Shown here in pieces: positions 28,051 through 36,354 of a stretch of 64,000 bases of DNA. The stretch's first letter is position 1. Every line of letters starts with the position of its first letter. Under the pieces are notes generated by a model. It was given only the letters and a program-made list of their open reading frames with translations. It was not told where the DNA came from and did no database searches. Made by a program: the position numbers and the translations under genes. Origin of the DNA: Marinobacter sp. JH2 (GTDB lineage: Bacteria; Pseudomonadota; Gammaproteobacteria; Pseudomonadales; Oleiphilaceae); contig NZ_CP037934.1 in assembly GCF_004353225.1 (NCBI RefSeq), forward strand, positions 2,666,001 through 2,730,000, given 5' to 3'.

Positions 28051-28751
28051 TGGAATCTCCCCTGTTCCCTCCGCTCCTGACGGGAGAAGTCGTCCCCCAG
28101 CACACCGACCCGTTTAACAAAGCTGTGAGCCGGGCCATGGCGGGCATCGATTCCGGCACCATCTTCTACTCCGACGCGGTCGAAAACTTACGGGCAGCTC
28201 TGGTGCTGGCACCTGAAACACCTCTCGAGGAAGCCCTCCAAGCCGTTTACGTCGCCCAGATTGGCCTTGCCGAAAGCCTCGGTGCGCTGGCGCCACCGGA
28301 AGTTCCTGTGCACTTCCAATGGCCTGACCGCATTAAGGTCAACGGTGCACTCTGTGGCGAGGTTCGCTTTGCAACCGATGCAGCAGACCCCAAGGCTCAG
28401 CCCAGCTGGCTGGTGATTGGCATTGATGTACCTTTCCAACTAGCTCGGAACGAACCCGGCGAGAACCCTAACCAGACCTGTCTTACCGAAGAAGGCTGCG
28501 TTGACATCACTCCGATGGCACTGCTGGAAAGCTGGTCCAAACACACCTTATTGTGGCTAACCTACTTCATGGATAGCGGTTTCGAGCGCGTACACAACGA
28601 GTGGCGGCCACGCTGCGACACCTTGGGGGAAGTGATCGACTATCCCAAACCCGGCACCTTTGTCGGATTGGATGATAAAGGACGGATGTTGCTGCGCCAG
28701 GGTGCCATGACCGAGACATTGAGCTTAATTACTTTCGCGGAGCACGTATGA
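28047..28751 (+). CDS. Biotin/lipoate ligase-like protein (DUF4444 type) lacking the nucleotide motif
   Basis: 234 residues. The middle part resembles the biotin/lipoate ligase fold: ALQAVYVAQIGLAESL, then FQWPDRIKVNGALCGEV, which aligns with the KWPND-V-G-KLAG region of biotin ligases but with Gln in place of Lys. The GRGRRGR loop that binds biotinyl-AMP is absent. The C-terminal 70 residues (VIDYPKPGTFVGLDDKGRML) look like the DUF4444 tail. The true ligand is unknown. It sits in the mrp operon, so a role in FDH maturation is inferred. Confidence 0.7.
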   Translation: MMESPLFPPLLTGEVVPQHTDPFNKAVSRAMAGIDSGTIFYSDAVENLRAALVLAPETPLEEALQAVYVAQIGLAESLGALAPPEVPVHFQWPDRIKVNGALCGEVRFATDAADPKAQPSWLVIGIDVPFQLARNEPGENPNQTCLTEEGCVDITPMALLESWSKHTLLWLTYFMDSGFERVHNEWRPRCDTLGEVIDYPKPGTFVGLDDKGRMLLRQGAMTETLSLITFAEHV

Positions 28752-29224
28752 AACTCGCCCGAACCCTGCGCCTGGATATATCGGATGAAAACGTCTTTGA
28801 ATGGCCAGCTCCTAGCGGTGAATGGGCGATTTCAGGAGGATTCGAGTTTTCCAACTGGACAGAGGCAAACCTGACCGGCAAAGCCCGACAAGCGTTCAGC
28901 AATGGTTGGTACAGCATCGAATCTGGCGGTCGAGCCAGCTTTGTTGGCGTGTGCAAAATCACCGACAGCGAATTAGAACAGCTCAAGAAAACGCTGGCGC
29001 ACACCTTTGTCCAGCATTATGGCGCACCAAACCTTGATGCCGCCTACCCTGTCGCCAGCGAAGAAATCGACCAGATGTGTGAAATGTGTGAGGACTGCGA
29101 GGAAAATACCCTGCTCATGGTCAGTCGCCGGCTGACCGAATTGGGAGTGGAGGAAACTTATCGCTCCCGAGCCCCACAAGAGGCATCGTTAGAGGCCTTT
29201 GCGGTACACGGCAGTGTTGAGTAA
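28748..29224 (+). CDS. Conserved hypothetical protein with CxxCxxC motif (DUF6505-like)
   Basis: 158 residues, last gene of the polyferredoxin operon, overlapping the ligase-like gene by four bases. N-terminal beta-rich part (LARTLRLDISDENVFEWP, GGFEFSNW). Near residue 111 the motif QMCEMCEDCEENTL gives Cys111, Cys114 and Cys117 in CxxCxxC spacing, a possible Fe-S or metal site. It matches what I recall as the DUF6505 family found beside DUF4444 genes, with moderate certainty. No signal peptide; the function is unknown. Confidence 0.65.
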   Translation: MKLARTLRLDISDENVFEWPAPSGEWAISGGFEFSNWTEANLTGKARQAFSNGWYSIESGGRASFVGVCKITDSELEQLKKTLAHTFVQHYGAPNLDAAYPVASEEIDQMCEMCEDCEENTLLMVSRRLTELGVEETYRSRAPQEASLEAFAVHGSVE

Positions 29225-30472
29225 TTACAGCCCGAAGCTGCCGTAAGGCATGAACCGAACCGGGGTTCCCGGTTCAATTTGCTGAGCGCTTTCATCCAGT
29301 TCGACCAACCCCTCGGACCAAGCCAGACCGGTCACTCGGCCCGAGCCTTCAGAACCGAAAACTTCGACCTGGCCATCCCGCACCCGCGCACGTAACATTT
29401 CGCTGCGCCCTGGCTTTTTGTTCTTGCTGAAGTTGGCCGGCATTACGTAGGCCTGGGGTTCAAACCACCCTCTACCGGCAAGCAGTGCCATAGCCGGAGC
29501 ACCGAAGCGTAGCGCGCAGACCCACGCAGCCACCGGATTGCCCGGTAAACCCACCACTGGCGTACCTTGGTACATGGCCAGCGCAAGGGGCCGGCCCGGC
29601 TTTATTGCAATCCGCCAGTTGCTGATATCACCGTGGGCTTTTAGTGTTTTTGACACATGATCCTCGTCGCCTGCGGATATGCCGCCACTGGTCAGGATCA
29701 GATCACACTGTTGTGCCCCGCGCCCCAAAGCAGCTCTAACATCCTCAGCCCGGTCAAGCACGTGGCCAAGGTTTACCAGCTCATAACCAAGCTGCTCTAT
29801 CAATGCGCTCAGCATCGGAAGGTTGGCATCGTAGATTTGCCAATCGCTTACAACCGAGCCGACCGGCTTCACTTCATCGCCTGTGGATAGAACACCAACC
29901 CGGAGCCGTTGATAAACATCAACTGACTCGACACCCACGCTGGCAAGAACCGAAATCTCGGTTGGTGTCAGGCGAGTACCTTCCGTGAGAATTTTGTCGT
30001 GTGCATGAATATCCTCTCCGGCCTTACGGACGTTGGCTCCCGCTTTTAAGGTGCCTTGCAAATGCAGCTGCCCACCAATAACCTCGCAATCCTCTTCCAG
30101 CACCACCGTATCGGTGCCCGTCGGGATCACCGCACCGGTCAAAATCCGGATAGCATGCTCTTTCGGAACCTGCCCCATGTAGGGTTCCCCGGCAGCGCTG
30201 CGGCCATCAACTAAAGGCAGGGTACAGGGCACCTTGGTTAACGGTCCGGCAAGGGCATAGCCATCTACCGCGGAATTATTGCTGGGGGGGTGAGCCCGAG
30301 GCGCATAAACATCGTTTGCCAATATCCGACCGCTCACCAATGACAGCGGAACCGAACACTCCACGTCCACCACCGGGTGCAATCGAGCGCGTAAACGTTC
30401 AAGCGCTTCGTCTACCGGTGTCCAGTTAACCCCGGGGGGCAAGGCAAAACAGTCATTACGGAGCGGTTTCAT
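29225..30472 (-). CDS. moeA: Molybdopterin molybdenumtransferase MoeA, copy 2
   Basis: 415 residues from ATG 30472, chosen over the TTG at 30499 because CGGGAGAA stands just before it. Family features are HPPSNNSAVDGYALAGPL, ILTGAVIPTGTDTVVLEEDC, ILTSGGISAGDEDHVSKTLK and VGLPGNPVAAWVCAL. It differs clearly from copy 1 at 15799. It forms an operon with mobB, mobA and fdhD. Two MoeA proteins in one Mo/W block may mean separate Mo and W insertion, as suggested for some archaea (inference). Confidence 0.9.
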   Translation of the reverse strand: MKPLRNDCFALPPGVNWTPVDEALERLRARLHPVVDVECSVPLSLVSGRILANDVYAPRAHPPSNNSAVDGYALAGPLTKVPCTLPLVDGRSAAGEPYMGQVPKEHAIRILTGAVIPTGTDTVVLEEDCEVIGGQLHLQGTLKAGANVRKAGEDIHAHDKILTEGTRLTPTEISVLASVGVESVDVYQRLRVGVLSTGDEVKPVGSVVSDWQIYDANLPMLSALIEQLGYELVNLGHVLDRAEDVRAALGRGAQQCDLILTSGGISAGDEDHVSKTLKAHGDISNWRIAIKPGRPLALAMYQGTPVVGLPGNPVAAWVCALRFGAPAMALLAGRGWFEPQAYVMPANFSKNKKPGRSEMLRARVRDGQVEVFGSEGSGRVTGLAWSEGLVELDESAQQIEPGTPVRFMPYGSFGL

Positions 30473-30489
30473 GGTTCTCCCGATGTTTG

Positions 30490-30975
30490 TTATTCGCAAC
30501 TCAGAACAAAGTCAGCAATGCCGGATACGTCGTTCAGATCAAAAACGGGGCCTGCGAACTCGGCGCCATAGTCCGAAGCCACCGCGACGATGCAGGAATC
30601 TTCAACATACAAGGGGGTTCGTTCATTTTCTTGCCGGAGCACCTCGATCTTTCGGTGTGAGTGGCTTTTGTAGCCTTCCACGACGACCCAGTCGCAAGGG
30701 CCCAGCCGGGCCAGCAATTCATCCAGCGTTGGCTCTTTGGCACCTCGTAATTCGTGCATGATGGCGAAACGCTGACCGCCCGCCAAAATGACCTCCCGGG
30801 CACCAGCATTGCGGTGTTTGTAGCTGTCCGTACCAGGCTGATCGACATCCACTAGATGATGCGCATGCTTAATCGAACTGACCGTCAGGCCTCGCGCGGA
30901 AAGCTCACTGATCAACGCGCTGGCCAGCGTTGTTTTCCCGGAGTTTTTCCAGCCCACAATACCGATAACATTCAC
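30490..30975 (-). CDS. mobB: Molybdopterin-guanine dinucleotide adapter MobB
   Basis: 161-residue GTP-binding partner of MobA. P-loop GIVGWKNSGKTTLASALI, then VSSIKHAHHLVDVDQPGTDS and the Walker B-like DWVVVEGYKSHSHRKIEV, all typical of MobB. It begins inside the last codons of mobA (four-base overlap). It aids attachment of GMP to the pterin needed for the bis-MGD cofactor of FdhA. Confidence 0.93.
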   Translation of the reverse strand: MNVIGIVGWKNSGKTTLASALISELSARGLTVSSIKHAHHLVDVDQPGTDSYKHRNAGAREVILAGGQRFAIMHELRGAKEPTLDELLARLGPCDWVVVEGYKSHSHRKIEVLRQENERTPLYVEDSCIVAVASDYGAEFAGPVFDLNDVSGIADFVLSCE

Positions 30976-31559
30976 TTAAGATATTGCTCCGCCCAAGCCA
31001 GATCGTCTGGGGTGTTGATGTTGAAGAAATCATCTTCGTTGAAAATCACCAGGGTTTCCCCCTGGGCTTGCGTCCACTGACGGATTTTGCGCACGCCGTC
31101 ATTCAAGGCAGCTCTCAGCTCTTCCCGCAGGGCAACCTGCCAGCGGCCAAAGGTTGGTTGAGGCAGCCGGCCTCGCTCGGGGTGCGGGGTCGCGGCCAAC
31201 ACCACCGGGGTATCGTAACCGCCCAGCCGCTGCACCAGGTCCCGTGGAAAAGACGGCGTATCCGCCGCCACGCTGATCAACCATTCGTGGCCCTGCTCGG
31301 CCGCCCAATCCATGCCCGCGAGCACGCCGGCCAACGGCCCAGGGAAATCCTGGATAGAATCCGCCACCATGGGTAGGCTCAAATCATCAAAACGACTCAG
31401 GTCACCATTGGCGTTCAGCACTACCGCTTCAACCTGCGGGGTGATGCGCTCGATAACACGGTCAATTAATGACCGGTTCCCAAGCATCAATCGCCCTTTG
31501 TCTCCACCGCCCATGCGATTGGCTTGACCTCCGGCCAGAATCACCGCGCACTCAGTCAT
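30972..31559 (-). CDS. mobA: Molybdenum cofactor guanylyltransferase MobA
   Basis: Transfers GMP from GTP to Mo-molybdopterin. The start is ATG 31559 with AAAAGGAGC upstream, giving 195 residues; the frame runs further up but that would overlap fdhD. The GTP loop is VILAGGQANRMGGGDKGRLM, with VADSIQDFPGPLAGVLAGMD and the metal-site SVAADTPSFP. It overlaps fdhD by eight bases at its start and mobB by four at its end. Confidence 0.94.
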   Translation of the reverse strand: MTECAVILAGGQANRMGGGDKGRLMLGNRSLIDRVIERITPQVEAVVLNANGDLSRFDDLSLPMVADSIQDFPGPLAGVLAGMDWAAEQGHEWLISVAADTPSFPRDLVQRLGGYDTPVVLAATPHPERGRLPQPTFGRWQVALREELRAALNDGVRKIRQWTQAQGETLVIFNEDDFFNINTPDDLAWAEQYLK

Positions 31560-32421
31560 GCCCTGCTCCTTTTCGGCGCAGCTTTTTCTCTTCATCAGGC
31601 ACCTGCGATAGATTCTGATCGAACACAAGCCGATGCTGGCCACTGAGACAGGTGAACTTCTTGCCGCGCATGCGCCCAATCAGCGTTAGGCCAACCTGTC
31701 GGGCAATATCAACCCCCCAAGCGGTAAAGCCTGATCGGCTGATCAGTGTCGGAATGCCCATCAGGGCGGTTTTGATCACCATTTCAGACGTTAACCGGCC
31801 GGTTGTGTAGAGCACCTTGTCGGCGGCCGGCACGCCATTCTGGTGCATCCAGCCGGCAATCTTGTCAACAGCATTATGACGACCGACGTCTTCCATGTAA
31901 GCGAGAATGTCGCGCCCCTGGCACAGGGCCGTGCCATGAATGGCGCCGGTTTCCATGTACAGGCTAGGGGTGTGATTAATCTGGTAGGAGAGCTCGTAAA
32001 AAGTGCTGGTGTGGACCGATGTATCGGGTAATGACAGCCCTTCGAGCCCCGCCATCATGTCGCCAAAAACCGTACCCACGGCGCAGCCCGAGGTGCGGGT
32101 TTTCTTTTCCAGCTTGCTTTCAACATCGGTTACGCCCGCCGTGCGCACCACGACAACTTCAAGCTCTTCGTCGAAGTCGATTCCGGTAACCCGATCGCTC
32201 TCTTTCAGCATGCCTTGGTTCAGCAAAAAACCAAGAGCCAGGTACTCCGGATGATCGCCGATGGTCATGGCAGTGACGACCTCCTGACTATTCAGGTAGA
32301 TGGTCAGCGGGCGTTCTTCGATCACGCTGATGGATTTGCTTTTGCCGTTTTCATCAACGCCCTCAACGCCACGGGACAGACGAGGGTCTTTCGGGTCTGG
32401 ATATATGGGCTCAATCGTCAT
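31552..32421 (-). CDS. fdhD: Formate dehydrogenase accessory sulfurtransferase FdhD
   Basis: Hands sulfur to the FDH cofactor so that the Mo/W centre gets its sulfido ligand. 289 residues; the FdhD signature DHPEYLALGFLLNQG and the region TRTSGCAVGTVFGDMM are clear, as is DVGRHNAVDKIAGW. Only one cysteine (Cys113) is present where E. coli FdhD has a CxxC pair, so any persulfide relay must use that Cys alone. First gene of the fdhD-mobA-mobB-moeA operon. Confidence 0.93.
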   Translation of the reverse strand: MTIEPIYPDPKDPRLSRGVEGVDENGKSKSISVIEERPLTIYLNSQEVVTAMTIGDHPEYLALGFLLNQGMLKESDRVTGIDFDEELEVVVVRTAGVTDVESKLEKKTRTSGCAVGTVFGDMMAGLEGLSLPDTSVHTSTFYELSYQINHTPSLYMETGAIHGTALCQGRDILAYMEDVGRHNAVDKIAGWMHQNGVPAADKVLYTTGRLTSEMVIKTALMGIPTLISRSGFTAWGVDIARQVGLTLIGRMRGKKFTCLSGQHRLVFDQNLSQVPDEEKKLRRKGAGHD

Positions 32422-32486
32422 TTTTGTTATAGCCGTTTCATGATCGCCACAGAATGGAATATGTAACGATCATGCCAGAGATTCGT

Positions 32487-33293
32487 CTATTTGGCATTCG
32501 GGAAAAACAACTGCTGCCCATCAACCTCAAAGTCGGCAATCGCTTTCTGTCCCTCTTCGGAGAGGAGCCATCTATGCCACTGCTTGGCGAGGTCATGCTT
32601 TAGATGCGGGTGTTTCTCTTCAGAAAGCAGCAGGCTACCGTATTGATTAAACAGCACCTTGTCGCCTTCAAAAAGCAACGTTAGATTCTGACGGTTTCCG
32701 AAGGCTACCCAGGTGGCGCGATCAGACATGACGTAGGCATCCATGGCCGCTGCGGTGTTGAGGGTAGGCCCCATACCGCTGCCGAGTTCACGGTACCAGT
32801 CCCCGTCCGGTTCAACACCGGCACTTTCCCATCGGCGCAACTCGGCGCGATTGGTGCCGCTGTCATCGCCCCGTGACGCGAATGGAGCCTCGGCCTTGGC
32901 AATGGCGGAGAAAGCGGCAGCAGCACTCTGCGTGTTACGGATACTCGCCGGATCCTCTGCGGGCCCAATCACCACGAAATCGTTGTACATAACATCGGCT
33001 CGTTCGCTCGCGTAGCCGTTCTCCACGAAGCGCTGTTCACCTGCTGTATCGTGCACCAGAAGACTGTCGGCATCGCCCCGGCGCGCTATTTCAAACGCCT
33101 GCCCGGTGCCTACCGCCACCACGCGCACCTCAATACCAGTGGCGTCTTTAAATTTCGGCAGGATGGAATCAAACAATCCGGAGTTCTCGGTGGAGGTTGT
33201 CGAGGCCAGCGTGATGTAGTCTTCCGCGTGCGCGCTGAGCACAACGCCCATCGCAAGAACACCCGTGAGCAATAGTTTCAAAGTCTTGTTCAT
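32487..33293 (-). CDS. tupA: Tungstate-type ABC transporter periplasmic binding protein TupA
   Basis: 268 residues from ATG 33293 (AAGGAGA upstream). Signal peptide MNKTLKLLLTGVLAMGVVLS...AHA, then TLASTTSTENSGLFDSILPK; the TTST-x-SGL sequence marks TupA rather than ModA. The ligand region SRGDDSGTNRAELRRW also fits. It ends the tupBCA operon. TupA proteins bind tungstate very tightly; true selectivity here is not shown. Confidence 0.9.
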   Translation of the reverse strand: MNKTLKLLLTGVLAMGVVLSAHAEDYITLASTTSTENSGLFDSILPKFKDATGIEVRVVAVGTGQAFEIARRGDADSLLVHDTAGEQRFVENGYASERADVMYNDFVVIGPAEDPASIRNTQSAAAAFSAIAKAEAPFASRGDDSGTNRAELRRWESAGVEPDGDWYRELGSGMGPTLNTAAAMDAYVMSDRATWVAFGNRQNLTLLFEGDKVLFNQYGSLLLSEEKHPHLKHDLAKQWHRWLLSEEGQKAIADFEVDGQQLFFPNAK

Positions 33294-33336
33294 CTTGTCT
33301 TCTCCTTTTGACGGATAACAGCTTCGTTGGTCACAT

Positions 33337-34083
33337 CTACTCGACCAGTTCTCCGGCCACAAATGCTTGTGCTTTCGAAGAAACCGGCTGGTTAAAAAAG
33401 GTGTCGGCAGAGGTGTGTTCGCACAGGTTTCCGCCGGAAAAAAACAGCACATCCCCGGCAAGTCGCCGAGCCTGGTGAATATCGTGGGTGGTCATCACAA
33501 TTCGCGTTCCCTGACGGTGAAATTCGAGCACGGCCGCTTCTACGGCTTTGATCGCAGCTGGATCAAGTGCGGAAGTGGGTTCATCCAGAAACAATACTTG
33601 GGGCGAAAGTAGCCAGGCACGCGCTAACGTCAGACGCTGTTGCTGCCCGCCGGAAAGCACTCTGGCAGGCACTTTGGCACAGGCCGTCAAGCCAAAACGC
33701 TCGAGCGCTTCCATCGCACGCCTCATGCGCTCGCTGCGCCGGACACCATTGACTGCTTGGGCATGTATGAGGTTGGCAATTGCCGAGCGGCGCAGAAGCA
33801 CCGGTTGCTGAAAGACCATCGCTTGCCGTGGGCAGCCATCAGAGCCTGACCAGGAAATTTGTCCCTGAGTTGGGGCCAGTAAACCATGGGCCAATCGCAG
33901 CAACAGACTTTTTCCTGCACCATTCGGACCCATCACCAAAGTAGGACCAATACCATCCAGGGTGAACGAACAAGGACCCAGCAGGTGTTTATTCTCATGA
34001 TTATAAGAGACATCGTGAAAATACAATGCGGGCGGCGCCAAAAGGGCCGATGAGGAGAGGCATGAAGCGTTCAGCGACGTCAT
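33337..34083 (-). CDS. tupC: Tungstate-type ABC transporter ATPase TupC
   Basis: 248 residues with Walker A GPNGAGKSLLLRLAHGLL, signature LSGGQQQRLTLARAWLL and Walker B VLFLDEPTSALDP. It overlaps tupB by four bases (ATGA) and is followed by tupA after 43 bases. No regulatory TOBE domain is present, unlike ModC. It drives uptake of tungstate or molybdate through TupB. Confidence 0.9.
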   Translation of the reverse strand: MTSLNASCLSSSALLAPPALYFHDVSYNHENKHLLGPCSFTLDGIGPTLVMGPNGAGKSLLLRLAHGLLAPTQGQISWSGSDGCPRQAMVFQQPVLLRRSAIANLIHAQAVNGVRRSERMRRAMEALERFGLTACAKVPARVLSGGQQQRLTLARAWLLSPQVLFLDEPTSALDPAAIKAVEAAVLEFHRQGTRIVMTTHDIHQARRLAGDVLFFSGGNLCEHTSADTFFNQPVSSKAQAFVAGELVE

Positions 34084-34778
34084 CCGAGTCGCCTCCGGGT
34101 CACTTCACCTACTAGGTACGCTGCGGCGTTAATCAGCATGACTAACGTCAATAGAACAATGCCCAACCCGAGCGCCAGAGGCAGATTACCTTTACCGGTT
34201 TCCAACACAATAGCGGTGGTCATGACCCGGGTCACCCCGTCGATGTTGCCACCCACCATCATCACCGCCCCCACTTCGGCACTGGCACGGCCGAAGCCAG
34301 CAAGCAGAACGGTCAACAAGGCAAAACGAGCGTCCCACAGCAAAGTAGGCATCATTCGTGCCCGTGACATACCGAGGGAAACAAACTGCTCTCGATATTC
34401 ACCTAGCATTTCTTCGATTTTCTGACGCGATAGTGCGGCCAAAATCGGAAGCACCAACACCACCTGAGCAATCACCATGGCACCCGGTGTAAACAGGAAC
34501 CCCAGCTCTCCCAGCGGCCCTGCCCGAGACAGCAGCAAATACACCACAAGCCCCGCCACCACGGGAGGCAAGCCCATCAAGGCATTGAGCATCACAATCA
34601 TCCCGCCGCGACCGGGAAAACGCCACAAGGCCACCGCCGCCCCTAACGGGAAACCCAAGATTGCCGCAATCAGCACCGCCATAAGGGATACCTTCAGCGA
34701 TAGCACCACGATCTGAAACAACGAGGCATCCAGGCTGGCAAGAAGTGATAGTGCCACGTAGAACGCATTATCTTCCAA
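34080..34778 (-). CDS. tupB: Tungstate-type ABC transporter permease TupB
   Basis: 232 residues, about five transmembrane helices, with the BPD_transp motif near EEMLGEYREQFVSLGMSRA (the coupling-helix region). The start is TTG 34778 preceded by AAGGAG at normal spacing. First gene of the tupBCA operon and divergent from the HTH/PBP-like regulator at 34898. Confidence 0.9.
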   Translation of the reverse strand: MEDNAFYVALSLLASLDASLFQIVVLSLKVSLMAVLIAAILGFPLGAAVALWRFPGRGGMIVMLNALMGLPPVVAGLVVYLLLSRAGPLGELGFLFTPGAMVIAQVVLVLPILAALSRQKIEEMLGEYREQFVSLGMSRARMMPTLLWDARFALLTVLLAGFGRASAEVGAVMMVGGNIDGVTRVMTTAIVLETGKGNLPLALGLGIVLLTLVMLINAAAYLVGEVTRRRLG

Positions 34779-34812
34779 AGGTGCGTCTCCTTGTTATTAT
34801 TTGAGCATCGTG

Positions 34813-34828
34813 GCGTTTATAACTACGC
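34813..34828. promoter_or_regulatory. Candidate operator palindrome between tupB and its putative regulator
   Basis: GCGTTTATAACTACGC has matching GCGT/ACGC ends around a central TA in the 119-base divergent promoter region. It is the best symmetric site I can see there and resembles Mo/W-type (ModE-like) boxes only loosely. Binding by the adjacent regulator is a guess. Confidence 0.3.
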
Positions 34829-34897
34829 TTTGCACAGCCTTCCGGAAAAGATGCAGCAAAAAACAGCTCTATGCACTGCCGGACATCAGGAGAAGCG

Positions 34898-35782
34898 ATG
34901 CCCTTTCCCACGTACCTCACAACAGCCGAAGCCGCTGAATATTTGCGTCTGAAAGAGCGCAAAATCTACGACCTGGTCAGCCAGGGCGTTATTCCCTGCG
35001 TGCGGGTAACAGGAAAGCTTTTGTTTCCGCGCCAGCGTATTGATCTCTGGCTAATGAACCATCTCGAGAGCGACGAATCTGTCAGCTCGTCCACACCTCC
35101 GGTACTGGCCGGAAGTCAGGACCCGCTTCTGGAATGGGCTGTGAAAGAAAGCGGCGCGGAACTGGCGCTACTCTGCCAGGGCAGCGGCGACGGTGTACAG
35201 AGATTGGTTGATGGCCGCGCCATGGTGGCCGGCATGCACATCTGGCACGCCAGCACCCGACGTTACAACGAGCCAGCCACCTTGGGGCTAAGCGGAATGC
35301 GCGATCTGGTGCTGATCCGATGGGCCAAACGTCAGCAGGGACTGCTTTTAACACTAGACAATCCTCATCAAATAAACCGCTTGGAGGATATTACTCGCCC
35401 CGGCCTGCGCATTGCGCATCGCCAACCCGATGCCGGTGTTAGCCATTTGCTGCAGAGTTTGCTGGCTCGCCACCACATCGATGCCAGTAAACTGGTATGG
35501 GCCGCTCATCCATCGCTTAGTGAAGATGATCTTGCGTTGGCTATTCGCCAGGGCGAAGCGGATATAGGGGTGGGAATTGAAGCCGCTGCCAGGCGTCAGG
35601 GGCTGGCATTCATTCCTCTTCAGGAGGAACACTTCGACTTGGCCATGCGCAGGCGTCACTACTTTGAACCGACGCTGCAACGGTTATTGGCATTCGCCAG
35701 AAGTGAGCGCTTCATTCAAAGGGCCGAAGCCTTGGGCGGCTACGACATAAGTGAGCTGGGGCAGGTCATCTATAACGCTTGA
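34898..35782 (+). CDS. HTH regulator with periplasmic-binding-like oxyanion domain
   Basis: 294 residues from ATG 34898 (AGGAGAAGCG upstream). N-terminal excisionase-type helix-turn-helix: YLTTAEAAEYLRLKERKIYD, then VTGKLLFPRQRIDLWL. C-terminal PBP-like domain (VLAGSQDPLLEWAVKE, GLRIAHRQPDAGVSHLLQSL, GEADIGVGIEAAARRQGL) of the kind that senses molybdate or tungstate. It is divergent from tupBCA, so it likely controls uptake according to intracellular oxyanion; the ligand is inferred. Confidence 0.85.
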   Translation: MPFPTYLTTAEAAEYLRLKERKIYDLVSQGVIPCVRVTGKLLFPRQRIDLWLMNHLESDESVSSSTPPVLAGSQDPLLEWAVKESGAELALLCQGSGDGVQRLVDGRAMVAGMHIWHASTRRYNEPATLGLSGMRDLVLIRWAKRQQGLLLTLDNPHQINRLEDITRPGLRIAHRQPDAGVSHLLQSLLARHHIDASKLVWAAHPSLSEDDLALAIRQGEADIGVGIEAAARRQGLAFIPLQEEHFDLAMRRRHYFEPTLQRLLAFARSERFIQRAEALGGYDISELGQVIYNA

Positions 35783-35791
35783 GCAGCCCAT

Positions 35792-35829
35792 AAAAAAACC
35801 GCCCAAGAACTTAGTTCTTGGGCGGTTTT
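35792..35829. terminator. Strong bidirectional terminator between the HTH regulator and trxA
   Basis: AAAACCGCCCAAGAAC (35795-35810) pairs perfectly with the reverse complement at 35814-35829 around the loop TTA. Toward trxA (minus) the stem is followed by a T-run; toward the plus strand it ends in TTTT. Textbook intrinsic terminator, serving both convergent genes. Confidence 0.9.
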
Positions 35830-35847
35830 CAGGCTATCCGGGTGCAA

Positions 35848-36174
35848 TCAGAGATTGCTATCCAGGAAGGCGGCCAACTGTGACTTGGACAGCGCGCCTA
35901 CTTTGGTCGCATCCACGTTGCCGTTCTTGAACAGCATTAGAGTCGGGATACCACGAATGTTGAACTTGGGTGGCGTCTGCTCGTTTTCATCAATGTTCAG
36001 CTTGCAGACTTTGAGCTTGCCTTCGTATTCGTCGGCGATTTCTTCCAGAACCGGCGCGATCATTTTGCAAGGACCACACCACTCAGCCCAGTAATCTACC
36101 AGTACCGGAACGTCGGATTTCAATACGTCCTGCTCGAAGGAAGCGTCGGTGACATTAACGATATTTCCGCTCAT
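35848..36174 (-). CDS. trxA: Thioredoxin 1
   Basis: 108 residues, the length of E. coli TrxA. The active site is [13 protein letters not shown] (Cys33, Cys36), and the cis-Pro lies in [12 protein letters not shown]. Cytoplasmic dithiol reductant. Normally adjacent to rho in Pseudomonas; here the Mo/W-FDH block separates them. ATG 36174. Confidence 0.98.
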   Translation of the reverse strand: MSGNIVNVTDASFEQDVLKSDVPVLVDYWAEWCGPCKMIAPVLEEIADEYEGKLKVCKLNIDENEQTPPKFNIRGIPTLMLFKNGNVDATKVGALSKSQLAAFLDSNL

Positions 36175-36239
36175 TACCTATTCCTGATTCAGGCGCCCCA
36201 GCTGTTTTCGTATCAGCCATGGAGTCGCTGTTGGCTATA

Positions 36240-36276
36240 GTAGACGGTTAATCTTCTGTTCATGGAAGCCGTCTAC
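36240..36276. other. Inverted repeat upstream of trxA
   Basis: GTAGACGG (36240-36247) and CCGTCTAC (36269-36276) form an eight-base perfect inverted repeat around a 21-base loop, about 66 bases upstream of the trxA start. It could be an operator or a leader hairpin. No function is known. Confidence 0.3.
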
Positions 36277-36354
36277 CCGAAAGTCGATAAGCGATACTTT
36301 ACGCGATTGGCGGCGTGTATGTGAAGTAAGTTGTATCCACGGCCAGTTTGATTG

